A DNA stretch of 64,000 nucleotides from Kuschelorhynchus macadamiae (taxonomy: Eukaryota > Arthropoda > Insecta > Coleoptera > Curculionidae): the NCBI GenBank assembly GCA_030620095.1, contig JAUTXW010000873.1, positions 331,001 through 395,000 on the forward strand, written 5' to 3'. Positions 1 through 10,770 of the stretch are shown in pieces. Each line of letters starts with the position of its first letter. Position 1 is the first letter of the stretch. Both the position numbers and the translations under genes were made by a program. A model generated the notes under the pieces. It was given only the letters and a program-made list of their open reading frames with translations, did not search any database and was not told the origin of the DNA.

Positions 1-489
1 TTTATGTAAATAGCCGATTATCATTTTAATATATTTGTGAAATTCTTGAGGCATTATTAAAAAACATTATTTTACACAAAAAAAATTAGCACGGCAGCGT
101 ACAAAATTTTTCTCTTTAAGTTTATAATAAGACACACGTTTTGTATAAAATGAAGGTAAAGTACAAAAAAGTCGTTGATTTGGTAAATTCAGCAGAAATA
201 ATTTTTATCAGTTTTCAACAATTTCAATGAAAAATATGACGTAAAATCATGTATTTCCGAAATATTTAAGTGGGAAAAAAACGTATTTGGGGCGCTTTAA
301 CTAATAATAGAGATCGTCTGATGATTGTCTCTACGGATTCTCAAAAATAATTTAATCGAAACCTGGAAAAATGATTATTTATATATAAAAATTAGCGTTG
401 AGAATTGATGTTAAAGCGACATATTTAGACCTATCAAATGCAGGGTTTGACCTTGACTTTTAAAAAAGCCCCTCTAAATAACTAACAAT

Positions 490-960
490 TGCTTGTCGTT
501 TAGATAACAACTAATACAAAAACTAGCCCATTAAAAAAAGTTTGTAATATTTCCATCCATCCAAAAAAGTTTGTAATATTTCTAAATTGTGGCACCTCGG
601 AAATATATTTAGCTGTGTCGTTCAAAACTAAATTTAACGAATGCACAGCACAATGAAAGTAATCGTAAAGTAAAGTAATTTGGTGTAGTTTCAAGTCCTG
701 CTCCTGTACAATCGGTTGCAAATTTAAACTCCAAAATGGTTCATGAATGTCTGTTTTGTAAGTATACCATATCGAGCAAATATAAAAAAAATTTGACAAA
801 TCTTGTGTTGTATCCAAAATAATCGAAAAAAAGCTTTGTTGATTTCCAAAACATATTTTATAATATCGAATCTCAGCAAATTTATAATTTCATTCATTGG
901 TTTCAGTAGTGAAGATACGTATGCACCAGTACAGATTTTGCCATGAGACCGATTTGACCT
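490..960 (-). pseudogene. hAT transposase relic (DUF4371/ZMYM1-like)
   Basis: A minus-strand reading frame carries two blocks typical of hAT transposases of the DUF4371/ZMYM1-like group: a DTTQDLS block and, near 600-660, an HCAVHSLNLVLND block. The GQGYDGA segment that normally separates them is missing, so there is an internal deletion. Frames break on both sides. A 20-base direct duplication (near 535-553 and 565-583) repeats the stretch around the FF..W residues. It is a dead fragment with no terminal repeats that I could find. Family assignment is good, subfamily is not. Confidence 0.6.
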
Positions 961-1359
961 ATGTAGATTTAAAAAATACCCTCTAAATAACCAACATTTG
1001 TGTGTAGTTTACATAAGAACTAAAACAAAACGTCAGTTTTATAATTTAAACACCATTTACTTTAAAACCCGATTTTTGGGAGCTCACAAGAATTAAAAAA
1101 AAGAAAATACTTAATATGTGCAGATAGACCAGTGAAAACGCAAGATTTTAGTTAATGATATTTTCTTTTGAGTTATAAGTCTATAGTTACAGTTTTCTGC
1201 ATTGAACGCAGTTAATACATTTTTGGGGAATCGATTCGCTATTCAACTCATATCTTTCTTATTAATTATAGTAAAAATACGTTTCTTTCTGGTAAATAAT
1301 CAGAAAAATACGCCCGTTAAGTATATATGAAAAACACGTATTTCCCTGAGAGTGCTATA

Positions 1360-1622
1360 ATGCACCGCGCCAGTAATACTCTAAGCATTGCCAGGTATTA
1401 GCCGTGATGAAGCCACCGTCTGACATCACGACGGGTTCGTGCAGTACAGCCATCGGCTCCGCTTGGCGCAAAAATCGGGCCACGAATCATTTAAACGGAG
1501 GTTCGCATCGCATATTTGGTAGTTGGTGGGGTTCCACTGACTCGAAACGCCGGACGAAAGCGGCAGAAGCAGGAATGCACCATATCACTCATCCCTCTTG
1601 TGCATTATTGAGTGGGAACTAA
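1360..1622. other. GC-rich island of unknown nature
   Basis: This ~260-base stretch is clearly richer in G and C than anything around it. A 72-codon plus-strand frame (1404-1622) resembles no family I know, and the tryptophan/serine/arginine mix looks like chance translation. A TTAGCCGTGATG string near 1398 and a GGTTCG string near 1434 are only faintly like Pol III A and B boxes. It could be a SINE or a piece of another element. Confidence 0.25.
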
Positions 1623-1864
1623 AATGCTTCATATCTCAAAACTACTATTTTACACTTAAGACAAGTTCTCTTAGGGGGGTATCATAGGTCTATTTAAATA
1701 AAAACCTTTCGACCAAATTTATCAATCGTGTTGTTAACATTAGTCATTTTAAACTTATTCTAAACTATTGTCTAGTGATTTCCTACTTATATATTATAAA
1801 AAAACAAGGTGATAAGTAAATATTTATTTATAAACAAGTTACTTTAAAAATTTGCTGTTCTAAT

Positions 1865-2291
1865 CTACATCCATTTTATCGACTGTTTCAACATCACGCT
1901 GGTCGTCGTTGGTACTGCTTTCAGAACCATATGTTCTTGTAAATCACTCTGGTCGCCATTGTTACTGCTTTGAGGAACCATACCATGCTCTTGTAGATTG
2001 TCCATCTGTTGCTTGTGCTCAGCTACTGCGTCAACTTCCAAATCTTAGTAAAATTGAAAATTCCTTTAGACCCTCCGCATTTCTGAACAAAAGGTTTCCA
2101 AGGTAATGCATCCATATACATACTTTTCACAAATAAGTGCTCCTACAGATAAATTTGTTGAATCCTTCAAATATTTAATAAAACCTTCTCGGTCACCAGC
2201 TTCAAACAGACTTAAAAGTGAAAGACATTATTCTTAGCTGTACAGCCAAATTTTTATTAATTTGAACAATTGTTTGCTTTGAAATACTCAT
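1865..2291 (-). pseudogene. coding-like relic, unknown protein
   Basis: Read on the minus strand from an ATG at 2291, the sequence looks coding but needs two or three frame changes. The first part begins MSISKQTIVQINKNLAVQLR, then continues in another frame with LFEAGDREGFIKYLKD. The C-terminal part contains an imperfect duplication (NLQEHGMVPQSS, then DLQEHMV..SS) and ends DVETVDKMDVD before a stop. The protein repeat corresponds to a ~50-base direct DNA repeat at 1900-2000. I do not recognise the protein. It lies downstream, on the same strand, of the Ulp1-like relic and may belong to the same dead element. Confidence 0.3.
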
Positions 2292-2540
2292 TATAAAATG
2301 TAATAAGGATTTTGAAAGTCAAAAAACGAATATAGTATACCTAAAGGCACTTTCAGAATACACCACACAATATTTCTATTTATGGGCGAGTTCTTAATGC
2401 ATATAATTCGCGTTGTTTGAATATGTGGTTTCTATACTAACCAAGCCTTTTATATAGGCAACTTTCAAGGTCGAACGCCCCCTACCCACATAAATAATGC
2501 GTCACTTAATACCAAGTACCCTCCACCGGTCAACCACGTC

Positions 2541-3340
2541 TCAACGGTCTAACAATTTGACCTTCAAAGCATTTTCAAAGTCAGTGAATATAACATGCAG
2601 GTAAATAAGTTGTTTTGAATGTGAGCTGCCCATTGGATTGATTAGTGAAACGATATTTTCCTTAAAATATATTAAAGCCAAACAAAAATGATTACCATGT
2701 TCGATAAAGAGTATTGCTAATTTACCCTTTTTAATGTTAATTTTACTTAAAAAAATAACTACTGAATGATGACTGAGAAAAAATATTTGTTCCAAAAATG
2801 TCTTCAATGACTTGCAGATCCGGATCAATATTTAAGATGTTATATAAATGGACACCGTGAAACTTGTAAGCCAATTATGGCCTGAATAATTAATCCAAAT
2901 TGCAGAACTTTATATTTTCAATTCCGTATTTTATTGATGGAATATTCTACTTGTCTTGGTTGGGGAGTATGTCATATATAATTCTAAAAATTGTTATTGA
3001 TGATTTTGCTTTAACGACTGGTCCAAAATTTGATGCGGTTATTCGTTTTCTTCTTTCTATTTTCCAAGTTTTACTATATCTTTAATTTTGAGTTTTAATT
3101 TGAAGTTCTTTTTTTCAGCATCATTTAAGTCTAAGGAATTAAAAATGGTTTGCAAAGTGGTTCTATAAGGTTTTTATTTTCGAACACCCCAGGTATTAGT
3201 TGTGCATCAGAATTTTTGCATAATTTGCAGATAAATAACTCGCTAAAAGAATAGTAAATTATTAATGAATTCATTCATCGCATTTATCGCATTGCACCCA
3301 TTTGTTTCGTTGAGCCTTCCATGGTGATAGTACAAACAAT
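2541..3340 (-). pseudogene. Ulp1/C48-type cysteine protease relic with zinc-finger-like piece
   Basis: On the minus strand, a WLTSF..SIYI block (near 2850-2890) is followed after a frame change by GNHFCLALIYFKENIVSLINPMG (2610-2700). The order fits the Ulp1/sentrin protease fold, with the histidine in NHF as the catalytic His. The position where an Asp is expected reads Asn (INPMG). Upstream on the same strand, near 3270-3320, a short frame reads KWVQCDKCDE before a stop, like the start of a PHD-type zinc finger. Transposon proteins often carry Ulp1 domains, so an element origin is likelier than a host gene. Several stops and frameshifts make it a pseudogene. Confidence 0.4.
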
Positions 3341-3833
3341 ATTCTACGTCAAATATGTTATCATTGTGCTGTAGCTGTTTTAAAGCCGGTGATGTAATAG
3401 AGATAATGGTAATTTTTTAAGAAAACTCCCTGAAAAATGAGATGAGAAAGTGCTAACAGCTTTGTTTCTTTTGATCCATGTCTCCTAGCAACGTCGTTCA
3501 TCAGTTTTGGGCCATTTTTTAAATTTTGTTAAATTTGATTTTGGTATATTGATTTGAATTTTTTTAAACACAGAGAGAACATGTACTCTACTTTTTCTTA
3601 AAAATCTTGAGGGCCTTACATTTTTCTCTCCTTCTAAAATACTAAGTTTAAGGTGAAGAAAATTATTTTCTACGTAAGCATTACTAACACGATCCTTCTC
3701 TAATTCATTTTCCAGTGGCGGCTCGCTGGTGAAAAAGTAAGTGAAGTGCAAATGAAGCAAGAAAATATCGCAATAATTTTTTTCCAGATTTTTTTTTATT
3801 TGTGAAAGGGGCAGAATATTTTTTACGACTTAC

Positions 3834-5040
3834 CTAAGTTTTGAATACTAAATCAATTCTCCTATCCTTCATAGCAGCAAATTTATTTATAACATCCTCA
3901 TAAAATGGATGAGTTGCCCTAATCTCCTCCAGAAATTCCTTTTGAATTGAAATATTTTCTAGAGAAGTAAGTCTTTCTTGAGATATTATATTTCTTAAAT
4001 AAGTTTTTACACGTTTGAGGCAAGGAAAACTTCTTTTCTCAGAAGCATTTGTCGACGGTATTGTCAAAATAAGGGAAAACACTTTATATGCTTTGGTTAA
4101 AATATCTTTATTTTCATTAATTTTTTTCACTTGCTCTTGCAGCGATATATTCCAATTACTGTCATTGGCAAAAATAAGACCAAGCTCATTTTTAAGTCGT
4201 TGATTTTTTGAAAATATTTCCCCATATAACTGTAACAAATTTTCAAACGGGCTAGTCGGAAAATTTAAACTATATTCGGAAAATTTAGCAGAATCTACCA
4301 AATATAAAAATGTAAGTTTTTCACAGTGTTGAAAGTTTAGTATCAATTCCATTAAAATATGACCCAATATTTCATAAAAAAGGGTTCTATACTTAGCCCT
4401 AATTTCTTCAGGTGAAAGCAAGCTCACGTTTGTAATGATTTATTTCTGTAATAGAATTTGCTTTATCAAACATGGTATTAAAAAATGTTCATTTCTTTTT
4501 TTACAGAGCGCCTCACGACAGCGTTTTATATTGGATATGCAAAAATGAATGTCAAGCGTTTTTTTTTTGAAGAACGCAAATAGTAAGTCCGTGATTGAGA
4601 AAATGTCATTAAGCACTAATGCCAGAAACGTGAATTCAAAATCCTTTCGCAAGCCGGAATTGATTTTTCGTCAGATTTGTCACAGTTTGTAATAAATTCA
4701 AAGACGTCTTTTAATTTATTCCAGTCTTGAACAATCACATTTACTAACTTCGAATTTGAAGACCAACGAGTTTCTGTAATTGTTAGTATGCGCTTGGCTG
4801 AGTGATGAAAAAATGAGGGAATACCACGAAAACTTGCAAAAAAAATTCGACATTTAGAAAGATTTTTAAACTTTGCTGCATCACAAGGTTAAGACGATAC
4901 GCAAGACAATTGACAAATACAGCCTGCGGTGCCTTTTCTTTTTTTTTTTGAAGGCCATTTAGATGGCCAGACATCACACTTGCGCCATCGTAACTTTGCC
5001 CTATTGATTTATGTTTATAGTCAAATTGGTCCGGAAGTTT
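3834..5040 (-). pseudogene. hAT element A transposase, broken
   Basis: The C-terminal dimerisation domain is clear in a 197-codon frame (3834-4427), with LTIPSTNASEKRSF followed by LKRVKTYLRN. Upstream, in other frames, SYDGASVMSGHLNGLQ and NCLAYRLNLVMQQS (4783-5020) are the usual catalytic-core blocks around the second catalytic Asp; the expected H(C/F)..H reads NCLAYR, a degraded form. The stretch 4440-4652 links the two. Several frameshifts and the loss of the N-terminal part make it non-functional. The protein would have cut and pasted its element in the nucleus. Confidence 0.75.
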
Positions 5041-5325
5041 TCGTTAAAATGTATTGCTTCACTTTTTACATATGTTTTTACTATTAATTCGCATTTTAAA
5101 TGCTCCGCCGCGCCGAGCCATCATGTTTATGTAAAGACCTTCATATATTTAACATACCTGCAAATCCTTCCTTAATCCACACTGAATATTTATTGGAAAC
5201 TAGTAAACAAGGCCAGCAAAACAATTTTTGTAATATTTGACTACTACATAACCATATGTACGCCGAAAACCAGGATGACGATTAAAACTCTGATCTTGTT
5301 CCTTCCAGGGGCATGCGGTTAAATT

Positions 5326-6812
5326 TTAAAAACGTCGATGCTCTGACATATTTTGGAGAAGTTTATTTTCAATGGACAACCGCGATGTATGCGAAAGTCT
5401 CTCCTGCCCCGTTGAATTTCTCACGAAATTTTTTATACGTTTAAGTGTTGAAAAACTGCGTTCTACTGATGAACTTGTGGCAGGTATTGTCAATACTAAT
5501 TCACACAATTTCGACACTTCGGTGTAGGCATCTTCCAGCTCTTTGTCTTTTAAAAATTGCATTAGTTCCTTAGCGTTATTTTTTGCGCTAATGCCATCAG
5601 TTTCCTAAATCACTTTTAGTTCAGATCGCAGTAACACTCGGTCGAAGAACTGGCCATAATGAAGAAGAGATCTAAACGCATCTTCTGGAAAAGTTTTTCC
5701 TAAAATTGCAGAGCTCGAGGAATTTAAAATCATTTAAACCGTTAAATCTATAGTTTATTTGTTGCTGAATTTGATCGATTATTTCATAAAAGAGGCGTCT
5801 GTATGATGTTTGAACATCTCCCACCTTGTCTGTTCGAAGACGCTTGGCTTGTGGCTCTACATTTAACGTCATCATTTTTTCCCAAAATAGGTCAGTCATC
5901 TTTTTTTTTGGCTTAACATGGACTTAAAATCATCCACTTTTTTTAGGCAAAAAGTAATATCATTTATTTAAGTTTGTAATATGCTAAAAACATTGTCCGA
6001 GAATGGAAATATTTCTGAAAATATGTTCAACAAATAATTAAAATTCTGAGTCCCACGTTTCATTATTTTCTAATATATTCTCAACTAGTTCAATCAGTGA
6101 TTCACGATTTTCAGATACTGTTAACACAAGTCTTCCATTATAGTTCCACCTAGTAGGAGCTACTTTGGGCAATCGTTTGTGGACAATGGAGTTCAAAGCT
6201 TGTGTACGTTTTGTTGCCTTGGAAAAAAAAGCAGCCATGCCACTTAAAGTAACGAAAAATACTTTACACTCTTTAATGTGATTAATGGACTGGGATAAAA
6301 CTAAATCTAATTTATGAGCAAAACAATGGACAAACACAGCACTTGGGAAAGTTTCTCGAACTTTAGCTTGCAGACCCCTTAATTGTCCTGCCATCACTGC
6401 AGCTCCATCATAGCTTTGAGCAACTAATTTTTTCTCTCTATTAATTTCTTTAGTAACGTTATAAACTACGGTATATAATCCATCTGCTGTACGATTTTCG
6501 GTCACATTCTTAAAACCTAAAAATCGCTCTTGAAATACTTCCTTCTGTTTTAACGTAGTGTATTGCTATAGATAATTGGTTAAAATTAGTGATGTCAGTT
6601 GTTTCATCCAGAACAATAGCAATGAACCTCGCCTCGCCAATCTCCTGCTTAATTCTTTTTAGAATAATGGTTGCAACAGCAGAAATAAATCATTCTGGAT
6701 TCGATTCGGCGTTCCGCGAAAAACGCTAGACTGCTCTAAATGATTTTTTAAGCAATCAAGCGATATTGGACCGCAGCGGGATAACGATAATTTTATATTA
6801 CACAGAAATGTA
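5326..6812 (-). pseudogene. hAT element B transposase, broken
   Basis: Four blocks in successive frames, 5' to 3' on the minus strand: an N-terminal HLEQSSVFRGTPNRIQNDL (6659-6760), which the Harbinger insertion cuts off from its 5' part; a 155-codon core (6038-6505) with QSYDGAAVMAGQLRGLQ and HCFAHKLDLVLSQS; a linker with RLRTDKVGD (5672-5899); and the C-terminal dimerisation domain LTIPATSSSVERSFSTLKR (5326-5562). The same blocks occur in the copy at 42.1-43.9 kb, so this is a local family. Frameshifts separate every block. Confidence 0.8.
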
Positions 6813-6918
6813 TTAGGTTGGTCACACTGAAAGCGGTCCATCGCGGCGGGCCAGTTTAGATCGCGACGACAAGCGATACACTTGTACTAATTTACAGAAT
6901 TTCGCGCGTATATACGTC

Positions 6919-9038
6919 ATGTCGGAAAATACTGAAATATTTATAGAGACAGTGAGAAGCTATGTGTTTTTGTACGACACAACACATAAAAATTATAAGA
7001 ACATTTTGAAGAAAAGTGAGGCATGGAAGGAAATAGCAGAAACTCTAAACATGACGGGTAAGTACATTTTATTTGTGTACATTTATTTATAAATTAAAAA
7101 ATAACATAATATTAAAATAAAATAAATATAGTTTATAAACTGCTGAAGTAATCGGCAAATTTTTCTCGTACCTCAAACGCAGCAGTATTCGATCTTCTGT
7201 TGGTCGGTCTTGTGTTTAGTAGTGCTCGTATTGGTTCATCTTGTTGTTCTGTTTCCATAGCTGCATATTCTCTAGTGTTATTTTTTGTTATAATATAATG
7301 GTGCAGGCAGCATGCTGCTTTTATAATCCAGTCAGCCGTTCCAGCATCTGTTTCTATAGCTCTCAAGAAAACTCGCCACTTCATAGCCAATATGCCGAAT
7401 GCATTTTCGACTACACGACGCGCTCGGCTGAGCTGTGAATTACATTTTTTTCTTCTTGCATTATTAATAACCCCGGTTTTCGGGTACGGTCTCATCAAAA
7501 AAGTTTCCAGTGCAAATCCTTCGTCACCTACAAATACATGTGGTACTGGATCGTCTCTTCCTGGAAGTGGTTTTGGTGGTAAAATAGTTTTATTATCAAT
7601 ATACTGCTGAAGAAAGCTGAATCTTGAAAGATAGCGCTATCACTGTGATGGCCATAATTGCCAATATCCACTACCATAAACTTGTAATGTGGGTCTACAA
7701 TAGCAAGGAGAACTATAGAGAAATAATTTTTGTAACAAAAATAAGCTGAGCCACTACGACGAGGACATTTTAGCCTAATATGTTTTCCGTCTATACTTCC
7801 AAGGCAGTTCGGGAAGTCCCACAATTCCAAGAAATCCTCAACAGATTGTAACCACATTTCTCTATTGGGTGTTGGCAAATACTTTGGCTGTAGTGTTTTC
7901 CAGATTTCTTGACAGACATTTCTTACAATTTTGGATACAGTTGATCGTCCTACTCGATAAGAAAAAGCGATAGTCTGATGGCAGTCGCCGGTCGCCAAAT
8001 ATCTGAAAAAGAAAAATGTATAGTTGAGTAGAGTGTATGTATGAAGTGAATGTGTTGTTTAAACGATGACATTAATTAACTTCTACTGTTTCAAATATAA
8101 AACTTAAATTAAATATAATAACTTAAAGTGAAAGGGATCTAATTACTTTATCTAATTGATGTATTTCTGTTTCAGCCGAATCAGCAAAACAAAAATGGAA
8201 GAATTTACGTGATTCGTATATGAGATACAAGAAGTTCACACGGGGTGAAACCGGTCAGGCCAAGAAGTACCATAAGTGGCCTTGGAGTACCCACACGGAA
8301 TTTTTGGATTACACGCTTAAACCACGTTCGCACAGTAGCAATGTACCTACAGAAAGGTTAACAGAAACTGAAGACAGTCAGTTCTCTGAAGCAGATAATT
8401 TGTTGACGTCTGACGATACGACCCAAGAAAGAAATGCATCTACAGAACGATGTTCAACACCTTTACAAACACCAGCTCGACCAAAAGAAAAAAGAAAGTC
8501 CCGCAGTCGCCCATCAACGGAAAACAGCCCAGATGATGTCGACAAAGTAATTGACTTCTTGTCAAACAAAAGAAGCAAAGAGGTTATTGATGGTGTTGAT
8601 CATTTATTTTTGAGCTATGCTGCGACCTTTAAAAAATTCAGTCCATTGAATCAGGCCAAATTGAAGTTAAACCTTGCTACATTATTTGCAGAAACTGAAA
8701 TTAAAGAGCTAGAAGCGCAATCGCCACCAGCGCTAGAGGCATTAACATCAGATTCTCGAGCTTCTTCGGCAAATTCTTCACATTTCCCCCAGCATCCAAA
8801 GGGACAATATGCCCGTGATTCTTCAATCAATTCCTCACATTATTTGGAGCACATCGATTCTGAGACATCGCGTCCATATTCACCACATTTGGACCCCAAT
8901 ACTCGATTACAAATATATAGCGAAAGATCGTCACGCCAATCAAATCTTTTTTCAGGATTTTCAGCAAGGGATGTTTATGAAGGAGCAAGCGACATGATTC
9001 AAAATTCCGAAAATACTAATTATCTGAATTTAACATAG
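6919..9038 (+). CDS. Harbinger MADF/Myb-like DNA-binding protein, two exons
   Basis: Exon 1 is 6919-7057, donor gtaagt. Exon 2 is 8176-9038, acceptor ttcag. The join keeps frame and gives about 333 residues. Across the join it reads as a MADF domain (about residues 5-85): IFIETVRSYVFLYD, then WKEIAETLNM, then SAKQKWKNLRDSYMRYKK. The rest is serine-rich and low complexity, with a KEKRKSRSRPS basic patch that may be a nuclear signal, then a helical stretch after DDVDKVIDFLSNKRSKE that resembles the BESS-like tail of such proteins. In this superfamily the partner protein helps bring the transposase to DNA and into the nucleus. The intron holds the transposase's second exon on the opposite strand. 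No stops are seen. Confidence 0.8.
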
Positions 9039-9512
9039 ATTATAAATAAACTTACTAGTTATTTTTTTAAACATTTGAATTGCAATGTTGATTTTCACGT
9101 TTCTTCGTCCTTTTAATTAAGTTTAAACAATGTAAATATTTGTACTTATATTAATATGCTAATTAAAGTGTATTTGTATATTTCACATTCATAAGTGTCT
9201 TACTTACCTCAAACAAATAGCTAATCTTTCTCTTGTATGAATTGGTGTTCTCCAGTTAGTGGTGCACTTAGTAATATTTGGCTTTAAAACGTCATGTAAT
9301 TCTTCAAAACACAACCTCGACATTCGGAAATATTGAAAAAATCTATCTTCATGAGACTGTAATTCAATACAGAGACGGTGGTATTCACCAAATTGTTCTC
9401 TCTTTTTATTGATGGGATGTACCCACCAACGCTTATTCCTTTTCTTTTTTCGTAGAGCAAAGAGAAGAAGAATTTGCTCCTCGTCAGAGCTAGACATTGG
9501 AAACACAAGCAC
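7133..9512 (-). pseudogene. Harbinger transposase, two exons, one frameshift
   Basis: Exon 1 is 9512-9208 with donor gtaagta. Exon 2 is 8002-7133 with a pyrimidine-rich acceptor. The join restores ERLAICLR-YLATGDCHQ, the normal Harbinger helix-turn-helix entry, followed by GRSTVSKIVRNV. DDE residues are present: Asp in LGSIDGKHIRLK, Asp in VVDIGNYGHHSDS, Glu in RRVVENAFG. A one-base loss near 7606 shifts the frame before the segment with VPHVFVGDEGFAL, so the second Asp and the Glu are in different frames. Otherwise length and motif order are normal (about 390 residues). The intron 8003-9207 contains exon 2 of the MADF gene on the other strand. Confidence 0.8.
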
Positions 9513-10197
9513 AACCGATTGTAAGAAAATGTCGCATCCTGTGTGGCATTATATCGCCTTTTTACCGCTGCGAAGATCGCGCGAAAGCTGACCGCCGCGA
9601 CAGACCGCGTTTTGTGTGACTAGGCCTTTAAAGCACGCGACTGAAATGCAAAAATTGCAAACAGCCGGTGGAAAGTTCAATAACCTCTGGCTCGATTCAC
9701 AGGAAATCAAGCATACAGGACTTGGCTGCAGAGAAGCCAGCGGCCCGCATAGGTTCTATTCGATATTCTATTGTGGCTGGGTCGGAGTCAAAGCCGCATT
9801 TATTATGGGCTTGATAATTAAGATAATATTTTAGCATTTTTAATATAAACTAAATTAATGATTTCCTATTTCAAAAATTACATTTTAGAAGATGTTTTGT
9901 AATTTTTTTTTGGGGAAGCACTGCTTCCCTTGCTTCCATGGACTGCACGCCTCTGGTTCCTTCCATCGATTAAATGGAGTTTCCAACAAAATGCAAACCA
10001 CATCCTTGATCGGATTCATCAATGATTTAAATTAATAAATCCGACACCAAATAAAGTTGTAACAACATCATAACTAATATAACACAAAACAGTCAAGCAA
10101 ACTGCAAAGGAACTAACCGGTTGCAGCGAAATCCGCGAAAATAAAAGTAAACAACCACCTTAAACTGAACGACACGTGGGTGCAGTGTACTGCGTCA

Positions 10198-10229
10198 GTT
10201 AACCAGAGCGTTGTATGGCTCTGGTTAAC
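10198..10229. repeat. perfect 12-bp hairpin
   Basis: GTTAACCAGAGC is followed after 8 bases by its exact reverse complement. It lies in the 5' part of hAT element A, in a CpG-rich stretch (10080-10340) that also has a GACGTCA string. It could be a sub-terminal structure or promoter feature of that element. Confidence 0.5.
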
Positions 10230-10770
10230 ATTATTCTTTTCGTTCGCTCGACGTCATCGTACGCGTTATCATGGCAACGTAGTAGGAAAATCGTAAACTA
10301 AACATAGCACCTCCAGCAAAGTCGAAGCGGTCTGCGCCACTGTTATAGTTGTTATAATAAAGTTCGATTGAAAGTTTTAAAAAGACATGCCGACTTCGGT
10401 CAAATAAAATATTTATTCGAGATGTACAGTTTATTTTTTGCCAGTTAGGTGACTAAATGAATGTAAAAACTTAAATTTTAAGAGATATATATTAAATATA
10501 GTTAGATGTTTGCTTGTTTATTTTTCCTGGTAAAGTAGCAATTCACCTACTTCGCCTGAATAGCCGCCACTGTCATTTTTTAAGAATAAAGCTGTCCACA
10601 TGGGTGTATGTATACGGCATGTAATTATTTAAAAAAAGCTTCAAAAATTTAATTTTGTGAAAACGGTTGCTGCTGCCTTCAACAGGTAAAATAATGCTAG
10701 ACAACAAGCTATTAAAATGTTTAAAAAAATAATTATTTTTATATAAAACATGCTGATTTTTTTCGAGTTT

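Larger units (their letters stand above)
6816..9627. mobile_element. PIF/Harbinger element, nearly intact
   Basis: Terminal inverted repeats: GGTTGGTCACAC at 6816 and, on the other strand from 9626, GGCCTAGTCACAC. Similarity runs about 36 bases to a shared TCGCGGCGG. A TTA lies outside each end (6813-6815 and 9628-9630, one extra base on the right), the three-base duplication expected for Harbinger. It carries the usual two genes: a DDE transposase (minus, two exons) and a MADF/Myb-like protein (plus, two exons). One frameshift in the transposase is the only clear defect. It sits inside hAT element B and is the youngest layer of the nest. Confidence 0.85.
5306..9955 (-). mobile_element. hAT element B nested in element A
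   Basis: The left end CAGGGGCATGCGGT starts at 5306. The right end read inward from 9955 is CAGAGGCGTGCAGT, 11 of 14 matching. Both are flanked outside by the perfect 8-base duplication gttccttc (5298-5305 and 9956-9963), which proves a discrete insertion into element A. Without the Harbinger insertion it is about 1.8 kb, so it has lost internal sequence. Its transposase remnant is on the minus strand, 5326-6812. The 9628-9955 part is the 5' end and has no recognisable coding. Confidence 0.85.
3713..10572 (-). mobile_element. hAT element A, host of two nested insertions
   Basis: The left end begins CAGTGGCGGCT at 3713. The right end, read inward on the minus strand from 10572, begins with the same 11 bases, and similarity continues with gaps (GTAaGTGAA against GTAgGTGAA). 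The 8 bases outside are tcattttc (3705-3712) and tcattttt (10573-10580), a 7/8 target duplication as expected for hAT. Its own sequence is 3713-5297 plus 9964-10572, about 2.2 kb, so the middle is deleted. It codes on the minus strand (3834-5040). The rest is the second hAT element and its Harbinger insertion. Confidence 0.8.

Noticed and set aside
1398..1440. tRNA-like A and B boxes in the GC-rich island
   Set aside because: Both deviate from consensus and no cloverleaf can be drawn.
7241..7610. Plus-strand frames over the Harbinger transposase
   Set aside because: They are antisense shadows of transposase exon 2.
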